A stretch of DNA of 49,313 nt, taken from the NCBI RefSeq assembly GCF_000090795.2, contig NW_003546337.1:1-49313 (forward strand). The letters are read 5' to 3'. Below, one piece after another: positions 35,528 through 47,810 of the stretch. The notes under the pieces are model-generated. The model was not told the origin of the DNA, did not search any database, and worked only from the letters and a program-made list of their open reading frames with translations. The stretch's first letter is position 1; each line of letters starts with the position of its first letter. The translations under genes and the position numbers were made by a program. Source of the DNA: Amphimedon queenslandica (lineage: Eukaryota > Porifera > Demospongiae > Haplosclerida > Niphatidae).

Positions 35528-37156
35528 TTAATCATCATAATCATAACCATAAACATCTTGTTGTGACCAATGCACTTGTCTTGGTTGAGGATTGTAGTAG
35601 TGCTGTTGGGAGTGAACTTCAACTTGACCTGATCTTTCTAATGTGATAGTTGTCATCTTTTCACTAAATTCATCGTCATTAATGAGAAGCTTCACTGTCA
35701 CTTCGTAGTCTCCTGCCTCTAATGATTGGAAAGTAATTTTCCACTTTTCACTGTCCCCACCAAGAACTTTTGCTGTAGAACAATTAATTTGCTTTTTCGA
35801 AGCACTAGCTGGAGCTGGACCGTTACACTTGCAGGAAATACTCAAATTGGGAAAAATTGCTTTATTTTGGTGTAGAAAAACTTCAGCTTCTATGCAGTAT
35901 GTCCCATTCTTTACAAATGTAGCTCTTTCATTACCTCTTAAATGACTTGCAGACATCAATGCTACTATACTTTTTTTTAATTTTGCAGATGCATTGTGTC
36001 CCTGATATCCTTTTGGGTATAGCTGTAACTCAAAATTATTGACAAGCCTCAATAGCCCAATGTGTTGAATTAAATATTCTTCATTTGAAAGAATATCTGA
36101 CATTCCTAGATGCTGTGAATGCGAAGCAATTGGGTAAGCTCCATGGTAGTTTTGGTATGGATCATGTGCTTGGTATGGATTAGCTTCTACTTGTGCTATG
36201 TATGCTAATGGTCCAAGATTTTTGATGGTTGAAGGATTCCAAGATAGAGTCTGTGATTCTTGCATTGACAAAAGTACTTGAGTACCCAAAATAGAAACTT
36301 CCAATTTGTCAGCACTACGAACTAATTGGTCAGCAAAATTTATTCCAGCTTCAAGTTTGCAAATACCAGTTTCTACAATATCTTTTTCACAATAAAGTGT
36401 TTTAGAGAAACCATTATATTGAGTGTCTACGTCTCTTAAAAGAGTCGCCTTGCGCTGTTCCAACTGTAACTTGAGGGCTTCAAAATGTGACGTGATGAAG
36501 GACTTCATTTTATCTGGATATGTAGTGACATGTTTCTCTACTAATGCAATTGTCTTGGCGTGTGAACGAAACGTTTCCAAATTAGTTTGCAGCTGATCAC
36601 GATTTGATTTTAAACGTTTTTTAATATCAGTTGCAGCCTCTTCTCCTGGCTTAAACTTGTGTCCTTGATGAGTGTACAAGGCACAGTCTCGGCATATTAC
36701 AACTTTACAAGAGACACAGTAAACATCAAGCAATTCCTTTGGATGGTTTAAACACTTGAAAGACTTTGGTTTGGGCTTCATCTGTGCCTGGCTAGGGTCA
36801 ACCACCTTATGAGTCTGGAATGTGGCCATACGTGTATGTGCCTGATGGCAGAGGTCACAAAGATAGCTTTCACATTCACAGCAAAAGCTCACTACTTTTT
36901 GAGTTCGACATTGGCCACACTTTTGAACCGGAAGGCTCACTTTACCAGCCAGTTGTGTGTTGGCCAATAATTTATCAACTCCGCCAGTCCCTAGGTTGTG
37001 TTCAGTTCTACACAATGGACATTTGACTGTTCTACTTCTGACCGAAGGAAGCCTGCTAAGACAGGCCCTACAAAAACTATGAAGGCAAGGTAGTAGACGT
37101 GGATCAGAGTATGTAGATTGACAAATAGTACATATCTCAGTCATCTTTGACGCCAT
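35528..37156 (-). CDS. TRIM-like RING/B-box/coiled-coil E3 ligase
   Basis: Intronless, 542 aa from MASKMTEICTICQ; an upstream in-frame ATG at 37222 would add 22 residues ahead of the RING. RING at about 8-50 (CTIC, CLHSFCRACL, CPLC), B-box 1 (CGQCRTQKVVSFCCECESYL, then CDLC and H residues), B-box 2 (CLNHPKELLDVYCVSCKVVI, CRDC, HQGH), coiled coil about 190-300, then an extended C-terminal region ending in a Q/Y-rich tail (YYNPQPRQVHW, YGYDYDD). No NHL, SPRY or filamin repeat is recognisable by eye, though the C-terminal part may be an Ig-like sandwich. The RING suggests E3 ubiquitin-ligase activity. Forms a tandem pair with the RING-less gene at 34030. Confidence 0.9.
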   Translation of the reverse strand: MASKMTEICTICQSTYSDPRLLPCLHSFCRACLSRLPSVRSRTVKCPLCRTEHNLGTGGVDKLLANTQLAGKVSLPVQKCGQCRTQKVVSFCCECESYLCDLCHQAHTRMATFQTHKVVDPSQAQMKPKPKSFKCLNHPKELLDVYCVSCKVVICRDCALYTHQGHKFKPGEEAATDIKKRLKSNRDQLQTNLETFRSHAKTIALVEKHVTTYPDKMKSFITSHFEALKLQLEQRKATLLRDVDTQYNGFSKTLYCEKDIVETGICKLEAGINFADQLVRSADKLEVSILGTQVLLSMQESQTLSWNPSTIKNLGPLAYIAQVEANPYQAHDPYQNYHGAYPIASHSQHLGMSDILSNEEYLIQHIGLLRLVNNFELQLYPKGYQGHNASAKLKKSIVALMSASHLRGNERATFVKNGTYCIEAEVFLHQNKAIFPNLSISCKCNGPAPASASKKQINCSTAKVLGGDSEKWKITFQSLEAGDYEVTVKLLINDDEFSEKMTTITLERSGQVEVHSQQHYYNPQPRQVHWSQQDVYGYDYDD

Positions 37157-37298
37157 TGCAATTGGGAATTTGGGATGGGAGCAAATGAGCCACACCCTTT
37201 TCCTTTGTAAGGATTGCTGCAAATATTTATATAGCTACCCTTGGTAATCTATAAAACTAATATATATAATATCGATAATTAAGTGATGAAGCCTCATT

Positions 37299-38832
37299 TT
37301 ACAACACACTACAATGTGTTATGTTAGTAAAGAACTTTTCAATGATCCTTGTTTCTTTTATTGGTGTGGTACATCCTTTATAGTCATTCCAACCTGGCCT
37401 GTAATGATAGGAGAGGCCCATTGTATCAGGAACTATGTATTCTTTTAAGTACTTGTCTGACCGATAAGACAGCAGAAGGTGTCCCCATGCAGTGAATACT
37501 GCATCAGGTTTAACTATCATCTTTACTGACTGGCCTCCTGTTTCAAGACAATACTCAGACCTCTTGAAGTAAACTGGTAGTGAATCAACTCTCAATCCGT
37601 CACAGCTCTTTGAGTTTAATGCTTCAGTAACAATGGGCAGGGCCTTGGAACCTCTGAGCAGTGCATTAGTAAATATGAATGAACCAGCTCTCCTTGCTTC
37701 TTCTATAGTCTCCAGTTCTCTCAGCATATCTGGTATGTTGTTGTGTTTCAAAGGAACAAAGAACTCATCTGCATCATTCAGTCCGAGATATTTCACTTTA
37801 TGCATATTCTCCCAAATACATTCAGATATAACTCCAGTCTGTCCATAGTAGTATGAATCAACACTGGTTAGTGGTGGCTCCAACTGCCAGTCCAATACTT
37901 CTACTCTCCCCTTGTCAATGTAAGGTCGTAATACGTTATAAACCTCCTGTGGAGCCTTCATTTGGAGGTACAGCATTATGACTTCTGCTCCTAACTCCAT
38001 GTTCAACTTGACCCAATCATGAATGACTTTAGGGGAAAGGTTCTCAAATGCTTTATGAAGACATATCCCAAAATTATATTTAGGCGGTTTATCCTCAACA
38101 ATCCTGATGAGAATAGAATCAGACTCAGCAAGACATTGTTTGTTGGTAGATATTGTGACATGTGATACAGAACCTGTCTGATCAGGCATTAACGGTGGAC
38201 TGCGTATCAAATAAAGTACATAGGTGTCTCTGCCTTTGAGAGAACCAAGTTCTAATGAGGTAGACAGGCAAGAGACAGCCTGGTTATATTTATCATAAAT
38301 CTTGAGGAATATGGCTGGAGGGTGTCCTTTCTTCTCATACTGCATTGATAGGAGGTTAATGCTAACATTGTTCCCATCTCTCTTGTCAAGGTAACCTAGT
38401 CTCCTTATCTAGTAAAACAGACTTTACTAGTGTAGCATTGTGAAATGATTCTTACAATAAACTCTTTTGATATTTGTATCCAGAGGTCACTCTGATTGTT
38501 AGGATACTGGCCATGTCTGAGTGGATCAGGTAGCAGCTATTGAAGGAATTATTAAGCATTATCTACAGACATGACATTACCTTGTCTGTATGCATATGGT
38601 CTTCCTCCTCCTCACCATAGGTACTAGCAAGAGTACTCTTGATACTAGGTCCTTTTCTAGTATCCATGATCTCTCCTGGAGCCTAAAAATAAACAAGTTT
38701 ATACTAGCATCCACCACCTCCCCCATCAGCTGACTCTACTCTGCTACAATAACATACACTTACATATCTGAACACAAGAAAGAGAAGAAGAGCTAATAAG
38801 ACTGCTAAGAACAACTTGGTGACAAACTTCAT
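37299..38832 (-). CDS. Glycosyltransferase family 92 (DUF23) type II membrane protein (4 exons)
   Basis: Exons 38764-38832, 38581-38682, 38456-38536, 37299-38408; 1362 bp, 453 aa. The first exon encodes MKFVTKLFLAVLLALLLFLV, a signal anchor with basic residues before it, predicting Golgi type II topology. GT92 enzymes (nematode GALT-1 is the studied example) transfer galactose to glycan fucose. Visible landmarks: GICLHKAFENLSPKVIHDWV, the metal-binding NDADEFF (DxD), GLSYHYR and a conserved RPGW. Sequons are present (NNVS, NITH). Acceptor and donor specificity cannot be inferred. Neighbouring genes are unrelated. Confidence 0.88.
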
Positions 38833-38986
38833 CTTTCCTTAGCTACTGAGGAATGGATATTCACGGGTATTTTTCACAAGTGGCAATAAATACCGTCAGT
38901 GCTTAACACTCAAAACAGGAGAATTGTATTCATAATATTAAAAATAAAAAAACAATGACACAATGATATTCATTAGTTATTGTATT

Positions 38987-40659
38987 TCAGTTATTGTTCC
39001 ACCTATTGGTCCTCTGATGATAAGATGATCCCTCACTATTCCTCCTATCATAATGTCCACCTCCTCCTCCTCCTCCTCTATGATGATGAGAATATCTTCT
39101 ATTGGATCTGTCTCCTCTATAATCTGTGAGATAAAACAATAGGTAATGGATAAATACCTCCCACAAAGTGTTTATGGAATTTGGAAACAGAGGGCAAAGC
39201 CCAGGGTTTACAAATTCCATTTAACACCTCATAGGATGTTTATCTGTTTAAACACATCCATGGAGACATAGTTATGACAAGCAGTTAATTTGTCGTATTT
39301 TTGCATCATGTAGTAGTCTCCACAGCATTTGGAAACCTCATTCATATCATTAGCATCAAACAGAATTATTCATGAATAGTTTAAAATAATTATACTGACC
39401 CCAGTAGTGTTGCTGATCCTCAGGTCCATTATAATACTCCTCATACTGTCCACCATGATAAGGTCCTCTGCCTCCATGATAAGGTTCTCTACCTCCATAA
39501 GGTCCTCTGTTATGAGGTGTGTCCCCATGGTATGGTCTGTTGTGAGGTGGGTCTCCATGGTATGGTCTATTGTGAGGTGGTCCTTCATTGTAAGAGTCCC
39601 TTGAGTACTCATGGGGGTACTGTTGATCAGGAGGGACGTTGTCATGGTAACTGGTATATGAATAGTGTCCACTAGTACTCCGTACAGCAGAATAGGCACC
39701 TCGGTCACTGCTTGTAGCCACGCCCCCACCCTGGTACCCTGCCCCACCCACTTCCCTTAACCTCTCTCCTTCAATCCCTTTAGTAAGTTCAGGTCCTTTA
39801 TTAGAATGAGTCTGGTCAGTAGGTGTGGTCACTACATTAGTGTTAATGTTAGTTTGTATTGCTAACAGTCGTTCATCAAGAGATGGTTTGGATTCTCTCT
39901 GACCAATCACTGGCTTCACGTTACTCTCACTCTCACTGCCAGTGGGCGGGGCCTGACCTGGTGAGGACACACCCTCTTGTGACGGCTGTATTGTAGACAT
40001 TGCTGATGCTAGTTCCTGTAGTTTCTCATCACTCAGTGTTGATAGGATTGACTGTATTCCAGACTGGCTGATGCTCCCGCCGCTACTGGTACCAGCTGAA
40101 GGAACTGGCTTGGTTTCAGCAGTAGCTTCTTCTTGCTGTTTATTGTCAAAATCCTTTGACTCGCCATAAAAGGAAACTTTTATTGGTACAGTAGGTGTGT
40201 CAGGAGGTGTGGCTCCATCAACTCCAATTTCAACCTAAAGACAAAATAATGATTATAAAAAAATTAATTGGATAAAATGATTTTACAATAAATAGCAATT
40301 TATAACCACACCCCTACCTTGTGTTTCCGCTCTGTTCCAGTGGCTGTTACATGTACGTCCTGTGGTTCTGGTACATGTACATGTGATGAAGGCCTCCTCT
40401 TTGGTGGAGAGGCAGTTGTTGGTATGACGACATTTTTAATTCGAGTTATAACACACAAGAACATGTCCTGTCTGGTAGGAGGGAGTCCTAAAATAATATT
40501 AATTATTTCCGTTATTATTATTATTATTATTAATGTTATTATTATCATACCTGGTCCATCAAAGGGCATTATTTGGGGTGGTATTGGCTCATTACTCAAC
40601 AGTGGAATGATATACATATCCTTAACAAAAGCACTGCACTGCATCACACCTGTACAATA

Positions 40660-40738
<79 letters not shown>

Positions 40739-42927
40739 TGTACTTATGCTGACCGTATCTGTGTTTATGAATGAGGTACTCCATCATTTCAATGAATTCC
40801 CTTTCCTCATACTCTATCCTCTCAAACCTTAGGATGACAATCTCCTAAAGGAACACAGGAGGAGTCACTAATGATATTCATTATTATTATTATTAATTAC
40901 CTTTGTTGTTGAACACTTCAGTTTGTCAATATAGTCCCATACCTGAGCATGAGCTATTCTTCCTACTATCTGTATAGTCTGGGGAAATATCTAGCAACAG
41001 TATCACCACAGGGTCCCTACCAGTTGGTACTTACCTCATGGAGTCCCTGGGCCCTTCCTGAGACATGATAAGCAACTGCTGAAAAGGTAGGCATGGCATG
41101 CATGCTGATATTACCAGACCATAGAGGGGGAGGGAGGGAGGAGAGAGGAGCAGCTGGTCTGCTCAGTGAGTCAGGAGAAGTGACTATATGATCAATACCT
41201 TCCCTTGAATCAGGACTAACAAGAGAGAGTGACAATAAGTTAAACTAAGAGACACAATGTACCTCTTGATCACTGAATCATCATCATCATTAGTAGCCTC
41301 TTCCTCTTTGACAGACTGAGTTGGTTCATTCCCAGTGCAAATGGAACAGTTTTGATCAAATACATGAGTACCGTGCTTAGACGTGGTGTCATTCAGTAAC
41401 GAGAACATTAGAGAATCCTAATAATATACAAGGACGTACACAGTACATGTACATGTACATGTATTTAAAGTCTCTTACGGCAGGTGGTGTGTAAATAGGC
41501 TCATTCTTAGTTCCAGCTGGTCCAGTTGGTTCGTTGGTGGTTGAAGATACTTCATCATGAGACTTTACATCAAGTACAGGAACCGTCTGTAACTGAAGCT
41601 CATGGACAGTTCAGCTGCTAATGGACTTACATTATCCCTCTCAATCTCAACCTCTCCTTTGTAGGTCATCTTACGAACCACAGAACTCATTTGGAGTTCT
41701 TCCTTGGCCACTTCCTGTATCATTTCCAGTTCTTTCTTTATTGTCTTCTCTCTCCACTCCGCCAGTTCTCTCGATGCCAACTGCTCAGGACTCATCCTCA
41801 CCAGCTGCTTAGTGGAGAGCTCACCACACAATATCTTCTTAAATAAACCCTAAAATATAATAATAATAATAATTATTATTATCATTAAAATTACTTCATT
41901 TTTTGTGTCCTTCAAATTGAATAAAAGGCTCCTGCACTTGACACGATATTTTTGATTCGTTTCCTAAAACAATAAAATAACATTAAAACACATTAATACC
42001 CTAGGGACCTGGTTGTGTAGGTTGTATAGCTTCAGTTCAATGTCCTTAGATAACTTAAGAATCACTTCATCACTTGGTCTCTCTTCTTCTGGTACCAACT
42101 GAGACCTGATAATGGGAGTGGCTAAACCACACCCACTGCCACACCCCTTACCTTGTATGCAGCACCTGTTTCAGAGCCTTTTGGGCGTGGCTCCGAACTG
42201 ATTCAGTGTTAAACTTGCTACCAGCGGATTCATCATCTTTCCTGTCCTCGTCCTGAGACTTACGAGAGGAAGGAACCTTTTTAGAACCAGGAAGGACTAC
42301 AAGAGAGTAAAGTGGGTGTGGTTTATTCTAATTAGTCCCCACCTTTAGTCGATGGTACATATACTTTATACGTGGGGTGGTTCTTGATCCAGGGTAGGAG
42401 GGACTTCTCACTAGGGGCTGCCAGACCAGTCAGTATCTTCTTGCTCCTTGTATCCACTACAGTAACACCACCTGATCCTTTGCCCAGTTCAGACCCAGTT
42501 CCGTGGGACAGGCCGAGGATGGAGAGCTTCTTTAAACTGAACTCAATATGTCTGTCATTAGAAGAGAGGGTAGCAGTAAGTAGTGTATACCATGTGTCTC
42601 TTACTTCTTAATGCATCCTTCACTGCAGTAGATGTTACTGGTAATGGCTGATCTGTCACACCCTGGACCACCACAAGTACATTTTTCCTGTTTAACTGGT
42701 TTGACTGGTTGAGAGCTCTTTACGTTACCTGATGATGCTGCCTGTCCTCTCTATTGAGGTGGATCCATTATTACATGTACATGTACATGTACTATAGGTA
42801 CCTTTTCTAACAGCTGGTTGATCTGTTTGGTCCTTAGCTCTTCTCTTCTTGATAACCTCATGCTTCTGCTCTTTGCTTTCTCAGCCTTTGAAGCAACTTC
42901 ATTATCTATTAATACATTAATAATAAT

Positions 42928-42991
<64 letters not shown>

Positions 42992-43152
42992 TCCATTAAT
43001 TAGACTAGCATACCGTTACAGTTGATACAGAGGTAGTCCTGCCCGTTCCTTTCCATCCTCTTCCCCTCGGCCACACTGATACCAACGCAGTCACCGTGGT
43101 ACCACTCACCACAACGATCACAACAAATCATGAACCTAGTCCAGCATACAAA

Positions 43153-43187
<35 letters not shown>

Positions 43188-44936
43188 GTGTATACCTGTC
43201 ATTATGAGGCTGTTTACAGATACACCAAACCTTGTCAGGATCATCACTGTCCTCTTCCTCTTCCTCTTCTGATGATGAAGATGATGAACCAACTCCTTCA
43301 TCATCATTATTATTATTATCAGAAGGTGTGTCTTCTTCATTATTATTGGATTCGCACTGTTCATCAGTTTGCTGACTTTGCTCCTCTTTAACTTTTACTG
43401 TCAACATTAATGATAATAATAATAATCAATAATAATAATAATCAATAATAATATACCCGTCCTCTTACGTCCGTCAGTGGTTCCAGAAGGTTCTTGAGGT
43501 ATGCTTGAGGTATTCTTTGGTTTCTTAGCTGGTAAAGGTACTTCATTTTGTTCGCTGGTTCTTGACCTCAGTCTCTTGGAGCGTCTGAAAGTGGTCACCT
43601 CCTCAGACACACCCTCCCCCTCCTCCTCCTCCTCCTTCCTCTCGCTGGTAGTACTTACCAGTTCATCAGGAGCTGGTAAAGGAGTAACACTCTCCCCATC
43701 TTCCTTCATTACTGTACTACTATCTGCTTTATCACTAACAAGAACCTGTAATTATATCAATAATAATAATTAATTAATTAATTAATAATTTAAAAAGGGT
43801 TTCCCACAGGTTTTTGGTATAGTGTTCATGCCAGCTGCTGCTTCTTGTTAGCATAAAATGTAGTCAAAGTCCCTGTACTATAGCACAGGGATTTTGGCAA
43901 AATTTTGCCAAAAAAAGATAAAGAATTCTCCATTTTTATAATTTTTCCTGATACACATACATGTTTTAATGTTGTGTAGAAAGTTTGAGTCAATTCCAAT
44001 CAGTTTTGGATTTTTTACAATTTTTTAAAGTTGCTCCAAAATTGGGCCAAAGTCCCTGTACTATAGTACAGGGATTTTGGCAAAATTTTGCCAAAAATAA
44101 AAAGTAAAGAATTCTCCATTTTTATAACTTTTCCTAATACATATACATGTTCCAATGTTGTGTAGAAAGTTTGAGTCAATTCCAATCAATTTTGAATTTT
44201 TTACAATTTTTTAAAGTTGCTCCAAAATTGGGCCAAAGCCCCTGTACTATAGTACAGGCATTTTGGCAAAATTTTGCCAAAAATGAAAAGTAAAGAATTC
44301 TCCATTTTTATAACTTTCCCTAATACATATACATGTTCTAATGTTGTGTAGAAAGTTTGAGTCAATTCCAATCAATTTTGGGTTTTTTACAATTTTTTAA
44401 AGTTGCTCCAAACCATTGACACATACAACCCAAACATAATATTAGAATCATTAACTTATTAAAGGTTCTTAAAGGTTCTTACTTGGTTGTTATTATCTTG
44501 TACAGAGTCAAATCCTCCTGGAGGTGGTGTCATTTCCAACGTCTCTTCAATACTTGATATCAGCTCGGTTCCAGTGGTACCAGGATCAGCTGATCCATTG
44601 TTTCCCTCTTGTACCAGTGTCTTGTTAATGTCCTCATCATCAGCCAGTCCAATGAGAGGTACCGTACCAACGTCCCCTCCACAGAAAATGTCTTCAAATT
44701 GTGTTGATAGTAGCGGAGGTCCAGGTCCCTTGGGCAGGTCAGGTAGAGTCCATTCAGAAGGAAAGGAGGCGTGGTCATCATCTTGATCCATGAGTGGGCG
44801 TGGTTCAATCAATATCACTTCTATTATAAAGGATGGTAGTAATGAGGCCGTACTGAGGACTAACCTTCTACACTAAGAGTGTCTTTGAACTCAATCTTTG
44901 ATGAATATCTCTTCACTTTAGGAGGTGTCACACTTC
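38987..44936 (-). CDS. DIDO1: DIDO1/PHF3-like PHD - TFIIS-M - SPOC protein (about 21 exons; 5' end uncertain)
   Basis: Exons from the 3' end: 38987-39123, 39400-40234, 40318-40487, 40551-40649, 40754-40844, 40901-40978, 41035-41215, 41263-41417, 41479-41586, 41631-41849, 41895-41963, 42000-42105, 42152-42296, 42343-42551, 42605-42750, 42802-42905, 43014-43135, 43196-43397, 43457-43745, 44483-44820, and 44865 to about 44936. The PHD finger spans two exons: VWCICKQPHNDR, FMICCDRCGEWYHGDCVGIS, DYLCINC, very close to DIDO1 (an H3K4me3 reader). The TFIIS central-like domain shows CRSLLFNLKDTKNE and RMSPEQLASRELAEW. The SPOC domain begins LWSGNISMHAMPTFSAVAYH; SPOC domains of this family read RNA polymerase II CTD phosphoserines. 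The C-terminus is a low-complexity YHGD/GGRG region ending RWNNN. The first ATG in exon 44483-44820 is at 44791, but an in-frame exon upstream (KVKRYSSKIEFKDTL) looks coding, so the true start is unresolved. Confidence 0.88.
40659..40738. repeat. (ATA)n microsatellite in a DIDO1 intron
   Basis: About 26 uninterrupted AAT/ATA units between exons of the SPOC region. Confidence 0.95.
42905..43012. repeat. (ATA)n microsatellite intron in DIDO1
   Basis: About 60 bp of pure trinucleotide repeat occupies most of the intron 42906-43013. A (AAAT)n tract at 43149-43184 fills the next intron. Confidence 0.9.
43860..44415. repeat. Three reverse-orientation ~180-bp family units in a DIDO1 intron
   Basis: Units start near 43868, 44055 and 44244 with CCCTGTACTATAGTACAGGG-type junctions and read GGGATTTTGGCAAAATTTTG, GTGTAGAAAGTTTGAGTCAA, AAAGTTGCTCCAAAATTGGG. 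They are the reverse complement of the window-start units and very similar to one another. Confidence 0.85.
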
Positions 44937-45070
44937 AAATACGCACGTGCATATTTTAATTTTACTATTGTTCTTTTAATTAGAAATAAAACTTCATGAG
45001 AGCACGTTGGGATCTTATTTAATTTTTCATTAACCCAATCCGTTTAATTAGAAGCAAAACTGCATGCTTA
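44937..45070. promoter_or_regulatory. Divergent promoter region DIDO1 / TRMT11
   Basis: The gap between the putative first DIDO1 coding sequence and the TRMT11 start codon. It contains TACGCACGTGCATATTTTAA (an E-box-like CACGTG at 44945-44950). The DIDO1 first exon may lie partly here. Confidence 0.4.
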
Positions 45071-46214
45071 ATGGCCGCCAGACTGAGAAGACAATTTCTT
45101 TGTTTATTTGCTCAGGAACACACTGACCTGAGGCTACAGGTGCACGTGTATATGCTACTCAATTTTGAATATTATATTGCAGGAATTGAAATCAATAATA
45201 TCCATTCTTAATGTCAACGTTACATTCAATGAAGCAGATTATACAAATAAAGTTGTTATTAATAATAATATTGTTATTATTATTATTATTATATTGCAGA
45301 GTCCTTTCCTAGTACTCAGTGCTTCATCTGATGAGGAGGTTCAATCTATCGCCAGGAGATCAGTACTCATTAAGTACAACACCCACACATTTAATTAATT
45401 ATACTGTATCATACCTATAGGAGTGTGTACCAGCTGATAGGACGGGGGAATTGTTACGATAGTTTGAAGACATGTCTCATGGGACTCCCAACACATGTCA
45501 TGGTAGAATTATTATTATTTTATTTTATTTTATTTATTTAATTAGGAACCTTATTCTAAACCAGGTTATACATTTTGTGTGAGAGTCAAGTCTTTCAATA
45601 AGAAACTGAACACTTCATACATGATAAATGCAATTGAAGTAATGAAACCTATATAGTGTAGGTATATCATTGTTTTATCATACATTATATAGTGGCTCTC
45701 ATTCCTTCCCTTTGCTGGTAAGGTTAATCTCAGTGAGCCAATGCATGAGTTCCACCTCCTGGAGGATTATGGAGAAAGACAGGACAAACCTCCTGAGCAT
45801 CCTAAGCAAATATTCTTCTGTAAACTGGTAATAATAATAATAATAACAATAATCATGATATTATTATTATTATTAGTTATCGATAGGTCAGAGACATTTA
45901 ATAAGTACCTATTCACTGAGGACAAGGCAGTTCATTGGTAATACATCAATGGACCCTCTCCTCTCACTAGTGATGGCTAACATGGCACAAGTACATTAGG
46001 TCATGATACAGTATCTCATTCCTCATTACAGGTCTCACCAGGTAAACTGGTTTATGATCCTTTTGCTGGCTCAGGTACAGGCTCTGTTCAAACTAACAGT
46101 CTCATTGTCTCATGTAGGGAGTATACTGATAGCCTGTGCTCATTATGGGGGCTATGTACTGGGATCTGATATAGACTGGACTATAATACATGGGAGAGGT
46201 GATAATGATAGAAA

Positions 46215-46247
<33 letters not shown>

Positions 46248-47164
46248 TAATACTAATAATAATAATAACAATAATAACTGTAATAATAATGATTGCTATA
46301 GGTAAATCCTCCAGGTCATCAAGTGCTGGAAAGTGGAGAGGTTAAGCCTAAGATTTCATTTTGAATTATTTTTTTAATTTCAAGGACGTCATGAAAGTGT
46401 TAGGAATAATTTGTCCCAATATTCACTAGAGCATCAGTACATTGATATGATGGTCTCTGATGTGTCCAACTCAGTCTGGAGAGAGAAAGAAATCATTGAT
46501 GCCATTGTGACTGACCGTAAGATTGTTACTATTATTATTATTAAACTATTATTATTATTAATGTCGTTATTAGCTCCTTACGGTATTCGTGAAGGGTTGA
46601 GGTGTATTGATGACACTCTAACATCAAAAGAAGAGGAGGGACAATTGTGAGATATTTTGTTTAATTTTATAAAAGTTTATGAGATTATTTGTAAAGGAAA
46701 GAGATCAAGTATAACTTGTCAGCAGTTATATTTGACTTACTCAAACTGTCAGCAAGACTTCTAGTAAAAGGAGGTAGACTAGTGTACTGGCTGCCATTCA
46801 TCGGGGACAAGTAATGAACTGATACTTTGTGATATGATGATAGCTGATTGTACTGTTCCTGTCTATGTCATTTTTAAGGTTTGATCCTAGTTACATTCCT
46901 AAGCATCCTTCCCTGTCTTTGGTCTCAATGTCTGAACAATGTCTATCACAAAACTTTGCATCAAGATGGCTGATCACTATGGAGAAGACACTGCAGTTTA
47001 ATTCATCTTTGGAAAAGGTATTCTTCATCCATTCCTTCTAATAATTATCATCATTATTTATTTATTTTATATTTGTTATTATTGTTGTTATTTCACAGGA
47101 TCTGGTTCATCCTGACTTAACTCCGTTTGATGATTTTAGAGAAAAGTATTTTCAAAAGAAATAA
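45071..47164 (+). CDS. TRMT11: tRNA guanosine-2'-N-methyltransferase catalytic subunit (multi-exon)
   Basis: Starts MAARLRRQFLCLFAQEHTDL; the first exons are 45071-45139, 45183-45251 and 45300-45373, and the last ends at the TAA 47162-47164. TRMT11 with TRMT112 makes m2G10 in tRNAs. Orthologous landmarks: SPFLVLSASSDEE, FAGKVNLSEP, LLEDYGERQD, GQRHLI...RQFIGNTSMD, the SAM-binding motif DPFAGSGS formed across a splice and continuing ILIACAHYGG, SDIDW, the catalytic DPPYGIRE (also split by an intron, at GACC/gtaaga), GGRLVYWLP, and the C-terminal FREKYF. The N-terminal part corresponds to the THUMP region. Several introns contain A/T trinucleotide runs. All signature residues are intact, so it should be functional. 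Divergent from DIDO1 and convergent with the PRTase-like gene (97 bp). Confidence 0.93.
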
Positions 47165-47261
47165 ATCATTACTAATGCTGTAATGCACAACAATTATTAA
47201 ATATTTATTATTATTTAATTCAAACAGAATAGTTTCACTTTGTTTCCCTCAGTTGTCATAA

Positions 47262-47810
47262 TTATGCTGTTTTCCCAACAGCAAATAGTTTCACTGATGC
47301 AGCTCCAGCAGCAATAGCTACTTCTTTACAAGCTCTTAATGTAGCACCACTTGTCCAGACATCGTCAAAGATAAAGACTTCTTTGTCTTTCATTTTTTCA
47401 GGAACACTGACTTCAATTGTTTCTTCATGTCTAGTCTGATCTCTTGCTCCCGGTCCACCTTCTGTTGATTTGGGAACTTTGCCTGTGCGATGTAACAGAG
47501 TCCTACCATCAATGATGTTATCCCTAGCAATGAATTGTCCCAAAATACTGTACAATAGATTTCCTTCTCCAGTGGAATCTTGAGAATGTCCTGGTGCAAT
47601 AGCAATGACTACAGGAGCTTTGACTCCACTTAGGATGTCTTCTTCTATCCATGTACAAACATCAGCTTCAAACTCATTCTTCCTGGTAGGATCATATAAT
47701 ATTCTTTGTTTAAGGAAGGAGAGAGTTTGAGAATCACTTCCTGGCCTGTGCTCAGGATTAGTTCCACCTCTGTACGGATGGTAGTCTATCATGTAGTCAT
47801 CAAGTTCCAT
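47262..47810 (-). CDS. Phosphoribosyltransferase-domain protein (ComF/PRTase-like)
   Basis: One open exon; ATG at 47810 gives 182 aa (MELDDYMIDYHPY). The C-terminal half has the type I PRTase PRPP-binding signature VFIFDDVWTSGATLRACKEV followed by AGAASVKLFAVGKT; mid-protein VVIAIAPGHS resembles the region preceding the flexible loop. Small for a metabolic PRTase, with no hood domain recognisable, so the substrate is unknown. An acceptor-like AG just upstream of 47818 leaves open a short 5' exon. ComF-like PRTases are mainly bacterial, but similar single-domain proteins occur in scattered eukaryotes. Convergent with TRMT11. Confidence 0.72.
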   Translation of the reverse strand: MELDDYMIDYHPYRGGTNPEHRPGSDSQTLSFLKQRILYDPTRKNEFEADVCTWIEEDILSGVKAPVVIAIAPGHSQDSTGEGNLLYSILGQFIARDNIIDGRTLLHRTGKVPKSTEGGPGARDQTRHEETIEVSVPEKMKDKEVFIFDDVWTSGATLRACKEVAIAAGAASVKLFAVGKTA

